From contig JAJDBU010000065.1 of the NCBI GenBank assembly GCA_029261195.1, positions 1 to 64,000 of the forward strand: a stretch of DNA of 64,000 bases, given 5' to 3'. The DNA comes from Nitrospirota bacterium (lineage in GTDB: Bacteria; Nitrospirota; Nitrospiria; SBBL01; JAADHI01). A program made the position numbers and the translations under genes. Numbering within the stretch: the stretch's first letter is position 1; each line of letters starts with the position of its first letter. Of this stretch, positions 1 to 8,569 are shown in pieces. The notes beneath the pieces were generated by a model. That model was given only the letters and a program-made list of their open reading frames with translations. It was not told where the DNA came from and made no database searches.

Positions 1-201
1 TTCTCCCGCCTCCGGGGGGCGCCGGGGCGGGGCGGGCCATGGTTGCCTCCTGAATCAAAAGATGGAAGATGATGGAAACAAGGTACTTGATTTACACTTT
101 AATCTTTTGGGTCAATTTTTTCAATGAAGTGTGATCAACGACAACTATAATGCCCTGAAAAAAAGAAAAAAAGGTATTATTAAGGAAGCGCTGATCAAGT
201 C

Positions 202-453
202 ATGACTGAGACCCTCTTTATGATTCACGTCATATGGGCTGGACCCTCCTGTTGGAACAATGACAAGGGCTTTTTTGAAGAAAAAGGCTACAACTGCATC
301 ACGACCACTTTGCGTTTTCTCGACATGAATCCAAAGGACGTACCTGATTCCCGACTCAGAACAAGGAGTCTCTTGGATAATATCGAAGATTTGGAGCATG
401 AGATTGCAGCATATGTGACAGATTGGCTAGGTCAAACCGTACTCAAAGCCTGA
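202..453 (+). pseudogene. alpha/beta hydrolase N-terminal remnant
   Basis: An 83-codon open frame resembles the first quarter of a small lysophospholipase-like alpha/beta hydrolase: a beta strand (TLFMIHV), a W-x-G-P turn, then the strand and helix of the first Rossmann-like unit ending in LLDNIEDLEHEI. The oxyanion HG dipeptide expected after the first strand reads HV here. The frame stops long before any G-x-S-x-G nucleophile elbow, and the family is normally about 250 residues. It is most likely a relic left by deletion. The first 40 bases of the window are extremely GC-rich, unlike what follows. A functional small protein cannot be excluded. Confidence 0.5.
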
Positions 454-485
454 CTTGGACATTAATACGCTTGGACATTAATACG
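454..485 (+). repeat. 16-bp perfect tandem duplication before ldh
   Basis: The unit CTTGGACATTAATACG occurs twice head to tail with no mismatch. It begins directly after the stop codon of the hydrolase remnant and ends at the Shine-Dalgarno sequence (GGAGGA, 485-490) of the lactate dehydrogenase gene. It belongs to a pattern of short duplications before genes in this window. Confidence 0.95.
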
Positions 486-494
486 GAGGAGTAG

Positions 495-1463
495 ATGGAA
501 AACAGACAGCAGTCGAAGCCGGGGAAAGTGGTCATCGTGGGTGCAGGTGCAGTAGGAGCGACTTTCGCCTATGCACTTGCACAAAGCGGCCTGGCGAATG
601 AAATTGTCCTGAATGATCGCAACCGCAAGTTGATGGAGGGACAAGTCATGGACCTGGCCCACGGTCAAGCCTTCTTTCCTCCGGTAGAGATACACTGTGG
701 AGAGAAGCGTGACTATGGAGATGCCCGGATCATTGTCATTACCGCCGGGGCCAAACAACAGCCCGGGGAGTCTCGCCTTGGCTTGCTTCAGAGGAATGCC
801 GAAATGATTGAAGGCATCATGGATGACATTGTCGGGCAGTCCTCAGAAGCCGTTGTTGTGGTCGTGAGCAATCCAGTCGATATCCTCACCTATGTTGCCC
901 TTAAGCGGTCAGCCTGGGCCAGGGGACGCGTGATTGGATCGGGAACCGTATTAGACAGCGCCCGCTTCCGCCACCTTCTCAGCAAGCACTGCGGCATAGA
1001 TGTGCGCAATGTTCATGCGTATATCCTGGGGGAACATGGTGACAGTGAGTTCGCCGCCTGGTCCATGACGCACCTTGCGGGCATTCCCATTGACGAATAT
1101 TGCCATGCCGATGAAAAACATGCCGATTGGAAACAAGAGCGCCTCGAAATTGAGAAGGCAGTCAGAGACTCGGCCTATCACATCATTGACCATAAAGGAT
1201 CGACCTACTTTGCCATTGGCCTGGCGCTTGTGCTGATCGTTGGAGCAATTCTGCGTAATCAAAAAAGTGTGTTCACCGTCTCAACGCTTCTTAAAGGAGA
1301 GTACGGACAGGAAGATGTGTGTCTGAGCGTCCCCTGCACCATTTCCCAAAAAGGTGTCGAGCGTATTGTCATGGCTAAGCTGTCGGGGGAAGAACTGGAC
1401 GCGATGTCTAAGTCTGGTGCTGTCTTGCGCAATGCACTGTCGGCATTACAGAAAAAAGGGTAG
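495..1463 (+). CDS. ldh: L-lactate dehydrogenase
   Basis: NAD-dependent L-lactate dehydrogenase, interconverting pyruvate and L-lactate in the cytoplasm. The 322-residue length is normal for the LDH/MDH family. The N-terminal dinucleotide fold shows GAGAVGA (about residues 17-23). The specificity loop TAGAKQQPGESR carries Gln where malate dehydrogenases have Arg, which favours lactate. The active-site histidine lies in GEHGDSE and the substrate-binding arginine in LDSARFR. The ATG start sits 4 bases after a strong GGAGGA ribosome-binding site. The gene stands alone between decayed genes, so no operon partner suggests its role; lactate utilisation or fermentation is possible. A malate dehydrogenase activity is less likely because of the Gln. 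Confidence 0.9.
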   Translation: MENRQQSKPGKVVIVGAGAVGATFAYALAQSGLANEIVLNDRNRKLMEGQVMDLAHGQAFFPPVEIHCGEKRDYGDARIIVITAGAKQQPGESRLGLLQRNAEMIEGIMDDIVGQSSEAVVVVVSNPVDILTYVALKRSAWARGRVIGSGTVLDSARFRHLLSKHCGIDVRNVHAYILGEHGDSEFAAWSMTHLAGIPIDEYCHADEKHADWKQERLEIEKAVRDSAYHIIDHKGSTYFAIGLALVLIVGAILRNQKSVFTVSTLLKGEYGQEDVCLSVPCTISQKGVERIVMAKLSGEELDAMSKSGAVLRNALSALQKKG

Positions 1464-1621
1464 TCTGAGCGCCGTTAGCTGGATTCACTCTCGTTTGCAC
1501 AGTCGATGCAAAGAAAAACTAAGCGAGAATCAACTCAAGATGTTTTAAATTACTTGATACTTTTTACTTCCTGATTTTTCGGGGTGCGCATTGCGAGGAC
1601 CCCCATTTTTAAAAATTCAGT

Positions 1622-1658
1622 CGGTTTTTAAGAATTCAGGCGGTTTTTAAGAATTCAG
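1622..1658. repeat. tandem 18-bp repeat (period 19)
   Basis: CGGTTTTTAAGAATTCAG occurs twice with a one-base spacer, preceded by a degenerate third copy ending at 1620. It lies in the gap between ldh and the convergent EAL remnant. A GGGGT...ACCCC hairpin followed by ATTTTT (about 1581-1610) precedes it and could act as a weak terminator for ldh. Confidence 0.85.
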
Positions 1659-1668
1659 ATTGTCCGGT

Positions 1669-2166
1669 TCAAGGTTTCGGGTTTTGTTTCTTCAAAATCT
1701 TTTCATATTCTTCGGCTGGAATCGCTTTGCTGAAGTAGTAGCCCTGACCCATGTCGCAACGGAGGTCTCTCAGATAATTCAAATCCTCGTGTTTTTCGAT
1801 CCCTTCCGCAATCACCTTCAATTTCATGCTCTGTCCCAGTTTCACAATGGATTCAACCATTGTTTTTTTCTCCGCTTGCTTTGTCAGGTTGTCGATGAAG
1901 GATTTGTCGATCTTCAATAGATCGACCGGTAAGCGGGAGAGATAACTGAGTGAGGAGTAGCCGGTCCCGAAGTCGTCAATTGAGAGTTTTATCCCGACCT
2001 TTTTAAGGACCTCCAGCTTTTCAATCATCTCCTCCAGGGGACTGAACATCAGGCTCTCGGTGATTTCAATCGTGAGCGATGCCGGGGAAAGACCGCTCTG
2101 CTCCAGTGCATTAGTGAGTGATTCCAAGAATCCATTATACTTGAATTGACGGGTCGACAGGTTCAC
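1669..2166 (-). pseudogene. EAL domain fragment (c-di-GMP phosphodiesterase remnant)
   Basis: This holds the C-terminal two thirds of an EAL domain, the enzyme module that hydrolyses cyclic di-GMP. Visible motifs are NLSTRQF, LTIEITES, LSIDDFGTGYSSL, LLKIDKSFI, VIAEGIE and QGYYFSKA. The N-terminal part with the E-x-L-x-R signature is missing, so catalysis is not expected. The frame begins at a GTG that overlaps the stop of the upstream fragment (GTGA). The EAL homology continues upstream in the GTG frame (DGIDCSIS before VNLSTRQ), which shows that the sensor frame was joined out of phase to the middle of an EAL domain. I read the two fragments as one gene with an internal deletion. Confidence 0.8.
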
Positions 2167-2654
2167 TGAAATACTGCAATCGATACCGTCAGACGCATGG
2201 CCGCTTTGAAATAGCTGCGGTGAGACTTGTTTTGGAGCGCCTCGGGGGGGGCGACCACAGCTCGTCCGTTGACAAGATTCACTCGGATACGTTCCATCCC
2301 CTTAAGATCGAGCAGACGGATCTGGTCGTAGAAGCGCTTTATTTCAGAAAAGGTGACAAACTCTTTGGTGAGGGGGGCAAGATGAAGGGCCTTGTCTATG
2401 GAATTGCTTGTGACATCGCTTGTTTGAAGGGCCGCTTCCATCTCATGGTGGGCGCTGAGCATCTTTAAATCAACGGCAATTCCCCTCAGCAGGTTGGAGA
2501 TCGCTTCATCAATCATCTCTAAATGAAGCCTTTCCCTTGCTTCAACGAGCGTTCTTTCTTCTTCGCTCTTTTGTGCCTGAAACACATAAAGGATGAGACC
2601 CGCCAGAATAAAAAAGGGGAGAAAATAGGGGAGGGCTTTTTTTAGAACGAGCAT
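2163..2654 (-). pseudogene. membrane sensor fragment of the same broken signalling gene
   Basis: The N-terminal half of a membrane-anchored signalling protein. It has one clear transmembrane helix (LPYFLPFFILAGLILYVF) followed by a helical stretch and a Cache-like periplasmic sensor with LLDLKGMERIRVN and LQNKSHRSYFKAA, typical of GGDEF/EAL proteins. The ATG at 2654 follows GGGGGA and is preferred over a longer start at 2876. After RSYFKAAM the reading frame jumps into EAL sequence in the wrong phase and ends 11 codons later. The second half of the sensor, any PAS or GGDEF domain and the EAL N-terminus have been lost. A truncated sensor could still be made, but signalling output is not expected. 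Confidence 0.7.
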
Positions 2655-2892
2655 ATAGTTTCCCCCAGCCATTCGATCACTCGCAGAAGTCATTCCGATC
2701 AGCTCTTCTTGAATGAAGGTGCATTGTTGCAGGATCTTCTCTGGAATGCGCCATGATATGCTGATTGGAAAATTCTGTAAATATGATAGGGCATGCATAT
2801 TATTGGGCATGTACACTGGCAGTTTTCTTGAACTCAAAGAAAGAACTAAGGTATAAAAACCGACAACTTCACTCACTAGAGGGCCTTAAAAA

Positions 2893-3279
2893 ATGAGTCA
2901 CGAAATGCCCGAAGAGGCAAAAAAAATCGTTTTATCCATGGACCGGATCGGCGAGTCTTTGATCGAAAAAATCAAACCGCTCATCAAAGCCCGTATTATT
3001 TTTACAGGTTTTGATCTGCCTGAGGAATTTGGAGGCTCACAGGAATTGGAATTCGGTAACATCGAAGCCCTCAATGCCCTGGGGGTTGCCATTGTCCCGC
3101 CGGGACCCAATATGGATCGAGTGAGCCAACATGCGGCGCTTATGGGAAAAGAATTTGTGATTCAGGCCATCGAAGATCTCTTCATCGACGACCTCGAAGA
3201 ACTCTTCACCCCGGAGTCATTATTTTGCCTTGAGCAAGAGGGCGAGGTTTTTACCGTGACAGCAGAGGAGATGGAATGA
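2893..3279 (+). CDS. hypothetical protein coupled to the aldolase/dehydrogenase
   Basis: A 128-residue acidic, soluble protein with no signal peptide or membrane segment. I do not recognise the family. It looks mixed alpha/beta: a basic helix (IGESLIEKIKPLIKARIIF), a glycine/proline-rich turn (GVAIVPPGP) and an acidic C-terminal half. An AGAGGG ribosome-binding site lies 9 bases before the ATG. Its stop overlaps the start of the next gene (ATGA), so the two are almost certainly co-translated. That points to a role linked to the fused aldolase/short-chain dehydrogenase, for example as a partner subunit, but nothing in the sequence shows what it does. Confidence 0.65.
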   Translation: MSHEMPEEAKKIVLSMDRIGESLIEKIKPLIKARIIFTGFDLPEEFGGSQELEFGNIEALNALGVAIVPPGPNMDRVSQHAALMGKEFVIQAIEDLFIDDLEELFTPESLFCLEQEGEVFTVTAEEME

Positions 3280-5336
3280 AAAGTTTGTGGTCGAACAAGG
3301 AAGCTAAGGATCTGTCTGGAGTAGATTTAGTGGTTTACACTTCCCGAATTATCGGGGCGAATACCAATCTAGTGCTTTGGGGCGGGGGAAACTCATCTAT
3401 TAAAATAGTCGGACAGGACCACAAAGGCGATGAATGTCGAATCCTCTGGATCAAGGGCAGCGGATCGGATATGCGAACCATCGCTTCGAAAAATTTCACG
3501 CCTCTCCGTCTTGATGACTTGCTCCCTCTGGCAACACGGGAGAAGATGTCGGACGAAGAGATGGTGGCCTATCAGATGAAATCGGTTCTTGATCCGAAAG
3601 CGCCGAAACCTTCAATCGAAACCCTATTGCATGCCTTCCTTCCTGCAACACACATCTACCACACCCATGCCGATGCGATCTGTGCCCTGACCGATACCCG
3701 AAACAGTCGAAAGCTGATCCACAAGGTTTTCGGTCCTTCGGTCGCGCTTGTGGATTATGTGCGTCCGGGTTTTTTGCTCTCGAAAGCGGTCTTTGAGGTT
3801 TATCAGAACCATCCCGATTTGAAGGCGATTATTCTCGACAAACATGGCCTGATCACCTGGGGAGAAACGGCAAAAGCGGCTTACGAAATGACGATTCAGA
3901 TGGTCAGTACCGCAGAGCGTTTTGCTACAGCTCAAATGAAGGGCAAGGCGGTTTTAGGCCCGCTACAGGTAAAACCGCTTCCACTTAAAAAACGTCAGGC
4001 CGCTGTAGCAGCAATCGCTCCGGTTTTACGAGGGGAGCTCAGCCGTAATAAACGCATGGTTTTACTGCATGAAGATGCTTCCGACCTGCTCAAATTTATC
4101 GGTTCGGAAAAGGCAAAAAAAGTGACACAGGTCGGTCCTTTCACCCCCGACCATTTGATGCATACCAAGCCATGGCCCCTTTTGATTGAATGTAAGAATC
4201 CCGATGATCCGGTCGCATTGGCAGAGGCGGTCAGAAAGGGCTGTGTACAGTACAGAAAACGCTCGACAGATTATTTTAATCAATACAAACCTGAAGGCGT
4301 AACAATGCTCGATCCAAATCCGCGTATTATTTTGATTCCGGGCATTGGGATGTTTACAACAGGGAAAGATGTACGGGCGGCCTCCATTGTGCGAGATTTG
4401 TATCTGCACACCTTTCCGGTGATTGAGGCGGCTACGGCCATTGATGCCTATCGCAGCATTCCGATTGAAGAGATCTGTCAATTTGAATATTGGCCGATGG
4501 AAAATTTCAAACTGAGCCTGCTCCCCCCGGAAAAGACCTTTTCACGCAAGATTGTTCTGATTACCGGCGCAGCCGGTGCGATTGGTGCAGCAATTGCGAA
4601 GGCCTTTATTGCAGAAGGGGCCTGCGTAATTTTAACCGACATTGATCTTAAAAAAGCTGAAGAACTCGCAAAAAACCTGAATCAACAATCAGCCGGCAAT
4701 CATGCCGCTGCGATCAAAATGGATGTGAGCGACGAGCGTGATGTCCATCGCGCTTTTGAAGCGGCAACACGGATTTTCGGCGGACTTGATATTTTCATCT
4801 CGAATGCAGGCATTGCACGAACGGCTTCAGTCGAAAACTTGAGCCTTTCCGATTGGGAGCGCTCCCTGGCTGTGAATGCGACTGGACATTTCTTGACATC
4901 GCAGGCGGCGCTTAAAATTATGAAGACACAGGGTTTAGGTGGGGCCGTCGTGGTGGTTTCGACAAAAAATGTACTCTCGCCTGGAAAGGACTTCGGGGCT
5001 TATTCCGCTTCCAAGGCGGCCCAGAGCCAACTGACAAAAATCATGGCCATTGAAAATGCAGCCGATGGCATTCGTGTGAACATGGTGATGCCCGATGCCA
5101 TTTTTGAAGGTTCCGGACTCTGGTCAAAGGCGATTCGGGAAGAGCGGGCCAAGGCGCACAAGATTCCGGTTGAAGAGATTGAAGATTTTTACGCCAAACG
5201 AAATCTCCTACAAACAAAAATTCAGGGCAGTGATGTCGCGGAAGCTGTACTCTTTCTCTCTTCTGATCGCGCCGCAAAAACAACCGGGGCGATTCTTCCG
5301 GTTGATGGGGGAATAAAGGACGCTTTTCCAAGATAG
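3276..5336 (+). CDS. bifunctional class II aldolase / short-chain dehydrogenase
   Basis: A 686-residue fusion. Residues 1 to about 400 form a class II (zinc) aldolase domain of the rhamnulose-1-phosphate aldolase type, with metal-binding HTHAD (around residue 130) and a later KHGLITWG segment. Residues about 425-686 form a short-chain dehydrogenase with the NAD-binding TGAAGAIG, NAGIA, a serine in VVVSTKN and the catalytic Y-x-x-x-K in YSASK. Such fusions cleave a ketose-1-phosphate (classically L-rhamnulose 1-phosphate) and oxidise the released aldehyde. No rhamnose isomerase, kinase or transporter lies nearby, so the natural substrate is uncertain. The start overlaps the stop of the preceding unknown gene by four bases. 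Confidence 0.85.
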   Translation: MKSLWSNKEAKDLSGVDLVVYTSRIIGANTNLVLWGGGNSSIKIVGQDHKGDECRILWIKGSGSDMRTIASKNFTPLRLDDLLPLATREKMSDEEMVAYQMKSVLDPKAPKPSIETLLHAFLPATHIYHTHADAICALTDTRNSRKLIHKVFGPSVALVDYVRPGFLLSKAVFEVYQNHPDLKAIILDKHGLITWGETAKAAYEMTIQMVSTAERFATAQMKGKAVLGPLQVKPLPLKKRQAAVAAIAPVLRGELSRNKRMVLLHEDASDLLKFIGSEKAKKVTQVGPFTPDHLMHTKPWPLLIECKNPDDPVALAEAVRKGCVQYRKRSTDYFNQYKPEGVTMLDPNPRIILIPGIGMFTTGKDVRAASIVRDLYLHTFPVIEAATAIDAYRSIPIEEICQFEYWPMENFKLSLLPPEKTFSRKIVLITGAAGAIGAAIAKAFIAEGACVILTDIDLKKAEELAKNLNQQSAGNHAAAIKMDVSDERDVHRAFEAATRIFGGLDIFISNAGIARTASVENLSLSDWERSLAVNATGHFLTSQAALKIMKTQGLGGAVVVVSTKNVLSPGKDFGAYSASKAAQSQLTKIMAIENAADGIRVNMVMPDAIFEGSGLWSKAIREERAKAHKIPVEEIEDFYAKRNLLQTKIQGSDVAEAVLFLSSDRAAKTTGAILPVDGGIKDAFPR

Positions 5337-5457
5337 AGCCTTTTGTCTGAGTAAAAATTGCTTTTTATGTTAAAATAGTATTGAAATCTATGCTAAAATT
5401 AAATATTCTTTGGAAGCATGAAGGCGGAGCAATGCAGCCAAACAAATAGCCATTCCA

Positions 5458-5489
5458 GATCTATTTTAACGTCCGGATCTATTTTAACG
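5458..5489. repeat. 14-bp direct repeat upstream of the PEP-CTERM gene
   Basis: GATCTATTTTAACG occurs twice at an 18-base period, ending just before the AGGAGG ribosome-binding site. Two extended -10-like boxes (TGTTAAAAT at 5368 and TGCTAAAAT at 5391) lie upstream and could drive the gene. Confidence 0.85.
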
Positions 5490-5501
5490 CAGGAGGTTTT
5501 T

Positions 5502-6110
5502 GTGAAGAAATATTTCAGCAAAGCAATATTTATTTCGGTCATCGTCATTCTTGGTGGCATATTCAACCCTCTCATTTCCCATGCCCTCCCGATCCTGGGA
5601 GTGACTCCAGACAGCAAAACAGTAACATTAGGAGACAGTTTTACGCTTGATATCACTATCACAGATGTCACTGATCTGGCGTCTTTCGTTTTTGACGTAA
5701 AATTTGACTCCGCGATTCTCTCTGTTTCAAGTGTTACGCGGGGCGATTTTTTTCCGAGTGGTGGTTCTACTTTTAATCCGGGTTCATTCGCATCAGGTGA
5801 GGTGAGTTTAATCTCTGGAGATCTGCTTGGGTTTGGGCCGGGAGTAAACGGAACCGGCGTCTTGGCGAGTATTGCTTTTGATTCACTTGTTGTAGGAACA
5901 AGTTCCATTGTTCTTGAGAGTGCCGCTCTTGAGGGTTCGGGATTCCCCGTAAGTTCTATCCCATTCGATTTGAGACATGGTTTTGTCGAAGTGCTTGCTT
6001 CGTCTGGGCCTTCTCCTTCCCCTGCACCGGTTCCTGAGCCTGCAAGCGTGGTGTTACTTGGAAGTGGCTTGCTGGCGCTCATTGTGATGAAAAGGAAGGT
6101 CATCAAGTAG
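5502..6110 (+). CDS. PEP-CTERM sorting domain protein with cohesin-like domain
   Basis: A secreted 202-residue protein. The GTG start is chosen because AGGAGG lies 5 bases upstream and because it puts a signal peptide (KKYFSKAIFISVIVILGGIF) at the N-terminus; an earlier ATG at 5418 would bury it. The mature part is a cohesin-like beta sandwich (LGDSFTLDITITDVTDLASF, FDVKFDSAILSV). The C-terminus has a Pro/Ser linker and the tripartite PEP-CTERM signal: VPEPAS, a hydrophobic helix (VVLLGSGLLALIVM) and KRK. Exosortase/EpsH recognises such tails, usually in exopolysaccharide-producing bacteria, which agrees with the export genes near 52.6 kb. No exosortase is in the window. The ligand is unknown. 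Confidence 0.88.
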   Translation: MKKYFSKAIFISVIVILGGIFNPLISHALPILGVTPDSKTVTLGDSFTLDITITDVTDLASFVFDVKFDSAILSVSSVTRGDFFPSGGSTFNPGSFASGEVSLISGDLLGFGPGVNGTGVLASIAFDSLVVGTSSIVLESAALEGSGFPVSSIPFDLRHGFVEVLASSGPSPSPAPVPEPASVVLLGSGLLALIVMKRKVIK

Positions 6111-6280
6111 CACCGATTTTTTTCTCACCATAAGCTCGGTATATCGTCCGATTTATTCTTGATGCCTAAGACCCTAATCAGCTCACAGGTGGCTGGTTCT
6201 CTAGGTACTCAAATCCATTGTCATCATTTATAAAGTAGTCTTTCTTATTCTCTAGATCACTACTTCTTTTTTCCTTCTGG

Positions 6281-6289
6281 TGGTATAAT
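6281..6289 (+). promoter_or_regulatory. extended -10 promoter for the nap cluster
   Basis: TGGTATAAT is a perfect extended -10 (TG-n-TATAAT) 22 bases before the napA ATG. No good -35 is present, as is common for extended -10 promoters. No FNR box was found between the PEP-CTERM gene and napA. Confidence 0.5.
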
Positions 6290-6310
6290 TTTCTTTGAAG
6301 ACTCGGAGAA

Positions 6311-8566
6311 ATGAGAGTGGATCTGACACGTCGAGAAGTTCTGAAACTATGCGGGATGGGTGCATTGGGTGTGAGCGGCCTTGCCACTCTTCCCGGCTGT
6401 CTGCCCTCGAATTCCCCTGCCTTGGCTGAAACCTGGCATAAGGGGGTATGCCGGTTTTGCGGGGTCGGCTGCGGGGTGATGATCGGTCTCCGTGACGGAA
6501 AGGTCGTCGAGGTAAAAGGCGATGACCTCGCCCACAATAAAGCAAAACTCTGTGTCAAAGGCTCTATGCTGGCAGAACTCCCCGGCCTCCCTAATCGCCT
6601 TCTCCATCCTCTCATCCGCAAAAACGGCAAACTGACGCAGGCCAGCTGGGATGAGGCCATGACGCGGGTGGCCGATGCCTTTCAGAGTACCCGACAAAAA
6701 TTAGGGCCGACCGGTCTCGCTTTTTACGGTTCGGGTCAGCTCTACACTCAGGAAAGTTATACCGCCAACAAACTCTTCAAAGCGGGCTTAAAGTGCAACA
6801 ATGTGGATGGCAATCCCAGGCTTTGCATGGCAAGCGCCGCCGTCGGTTACGTCCAGACCTATGGCAAGGACGAACCGATGGGCTGTTACGAAGATATCGA
6901 ACATGCCACCTGCTTCTTCCTGATCGGAGCCAATGCCTATGAATGTCACCCCGTGCTCTTTGAGCGGATTCTGCTTCGTAAGCGTCAGGATAAACGAGTG
7001 AAGCTGATTGTCATTGATCCCAGGCGTACCAAAACAGCGGGCTATGCCGACCACTTTATTCAACCGCTTCCGGGAACCGACCTCCTCCTCTTAAATGCGA
7101 TGATCCATGTGATGCTTGAGGACGGTCTGATTCAAAGGGATTTTATTGCCGAGCATTGCCGTATTAGTGGAGATGGCGGTGCCTCAGATCTTGCCGGGAG
7201 TCAGGACTTTTATGCTGATTATGCGCCTGAAAAAGTGGCGGAACGGATGGGAATCGCCCCCTCCCAAATCCGAGAGATTGCCTATCTTTTTGCGCGCTCT
7301 GAAGCGACGATGTCGCTTTGGACGATGGGCATCAACCAGCGGACGCAGGGGACGTATCTGAACAATACCCTGCACAATCTTCATTTGATGACAGGTCAAA
7401 TTTGTCGCCCCGGAGCTACTCCGCTTTCCCTCACCGGACAGGGCAATGCCTGCGGCGGGGTGCGCGATACCGGCACACTGTCTCACCTGCTTCCGGCGGG
7501 TCGACTCATCAAAAAACCTGCGCACCGGGCCATCGTTGAAAAACTCTGGAAGGTAGCACCCGGCACAATTTCACCCAAACCGGGTTTTCATGCCATGGAA
7601 CTCTTTAAGGCCATGGGGGATGGGCGCGTGGGTTGTGCCCTGATTATGGCAAGCAATCCGATGCAGACCCTGCCGAACTTAAGAGCCTTCCGGGAAAAGG
7701 TCAAAGACTGTTTTATCTGCGTGGCCGAACCTTTTGCAGATGCACGGACGCTTGAAATTGCCGATGTCGTGCTTCCTTCGGCCCTCTGGGTCGAAAAAGA
7801 GGGGGTTTACGGCCAGACTGAGCGGCGCTACCAGCTTCTCGAAAAGCTGATTGATCCGCCGGGAGAGGCGCGATCCGATCTCGACATCCTGGTTGATCTG
7901 GCAAAGCGCCTGGGTTTGGCAGACTTGATTTCGGCCCAAACACCCGAGGCGGTTTGGGATGAATGGCGGCAGTTTTCAGCAACAAGCAAATATAATTTCA
8001 GTGGCATGACTTACGACAGGCTCAGGAAAGAGCGAGGTTTGCAATGGCCTTGCCCGACTGAGGATCATCCTGGAACAAAGCGGCGCTTTGTGGGGGGAGA
8101 TGACCCGCTTGTGCCCAAGGGAAAGAAGATTTCGTTTTATGGCAAGCCGGATCATAAGGCGGTGATTTATTTAAGACCCTACGAACCTACGCCGGAAAGT
8201 CGCTCCAAGGCATTCCCCCTTTTCTTGACGACGGGTCGGGTTTTAGAACAATGGCACTCCGGAACGATCACGGATAAAGTGCCTGAACTTTCCCGAGCCA
8301 GTGGCCGGGCACGCTTTGAGATCAATCTGCAGGATGCCCATCGCCACGACATTGTATCGGGTCAGCGAGTCCGTGTTGTCTCAGCTTTTGGTGAACTGAC
8401 GATGGAGGCCTTCGTATCAGACGGGCCGAAGGCCGGGGTGATTTTTGCTTCATTTTTTGACTCAAAGCGTTTGATCAACGAGGTAGTCGCTCCCCATTTT
8501 GATCCGTTTTCCAAACAACCTGAGTTCAAGGTAACGGCGGTTCGCCTGGAAAAAGTGTTGGCGTAA
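6311..8566 (+). CDS. napA: NapA-type periplasmic nitrate reductase (molybdopterin oxidoreductase)
   Basis: Catalytic bis-MGD molybdoenzyme, 751 residues. A twin-arginine signal (RR at 7-8, then a hydrophobic core ending LPGC at 30) indicates Tat export, perhaps with lipidation. Cys47, 50, 54 and 81 bind the [4Fe-4S] cluster. Cys172 in LCMASAAVGY is the expected Mo ligand. NapA-specific stretches follow: DEPMGCYEDIE, INQRTQGTYLNN, PLSLTGQGNACGG and WVEKEGVYGQTERR. This is the NapA/NasA branch rather than formate dehydrogenase. It is slightly shorter than E. coli NapA (828). The next gene starts 3 bases after its stop. NapB, NapD and NapF are absent, so electron delivery must differ from the textbook system. 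Nitrate is the likely substrate, inferred from family only. Confidence 0.82.
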   Translation: MRVDLTRREVLKLCGMGALGVSGLATLPGCLPSNSPALAETWHKGVCRFCGVGCGVMIGLRDGKVVEVKGDDLAHNKAKLCVKGSMLAELPGLPNRLLHPLIRKNGKLTQASWDEAMTRVADAFQSTRQKLGPTGLAFYGSGQLYTQESYTANKLFKAGLKCNNVDGNPRLCMASAAVGYVQTYGKDEPMGCYEDIEHATCFFLIGANAYECHPVLFERILLRKRQDKRVKLIVIDPRRTKTAGYADHFIQPLPGTDLLLLNAMIHVMLEDGLIQRDFIAEHCRISGDGGASDLAGSQDFYADYAPEKVAERMGIAPSQIREIAYLFARSEATMSLWTMGINQRTQGTYLNNTLHNLHLMTGQICRPGATPLSLTGQGNACGGVRDTGTLSHLLPAGRLIKKPAHRAIVEKLWKVAPGTISPKPGFHAMELFKAMGDGRVGCALIMASNPMQTLPNLRAFREKVKDCFICVAEPFADARTLEIADVVLPSALWVEKEGVYGQTERRYQLLEKLIDPPGEARSDLDILVDLAKRLGLADLISAQTPEAVWDEWRQFSATSKYNFSGMTYDRLRKERGLQWPCPTEDHPGTKRRFVGGDDPLVPKGKKISFYGKPDHKAVIYLRPYEPTPESRSKAFPLFLTTGRVLEQWHSGTITDKVPELSRASGRARFEINLQDAHRHDIVSGQRVRVVSAFGELTMEAFVSDGPKAGVIFASFFDSKRLINEVVAPHFDPFSKQPEFKVTAVRLEKVLA

Positions 8567-8569
8567 ATT

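Noticed and set aside
454-485. CRISPR-like repeat
   Set aside because: Only two copies with no spacer; the same holds for the other tandem duplications. No cas genes are visible.
951-1262. Minus-strand frame inside ldh
   Set aside because: No homology, and it lies antisense to a strongly conserved gene; it is a coding shadow.
495-1463. Malate dehydrogenase instead of lactate dehydrogenase
   Set aside because: The specificity loop has Gln (KQQPGESR) where malate enzymes have Arg, so lactate is the better call.
5418-5501. Earlier ATG start for the PEP-CTERM gene
   Set aside because: It would put 28 hydrophilic residues before the signal peptide; the GTG with AGGAGG is better.
6311-8566. Formate dehydrogenase
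   Set aside because: The NapA-specific motifs (GCYEDIE, SLTGQGNACGG, WVEKEGVYGQTERR) and the Cys Mo ligand context fit nitrate reductases; selenocysteine is not involved.
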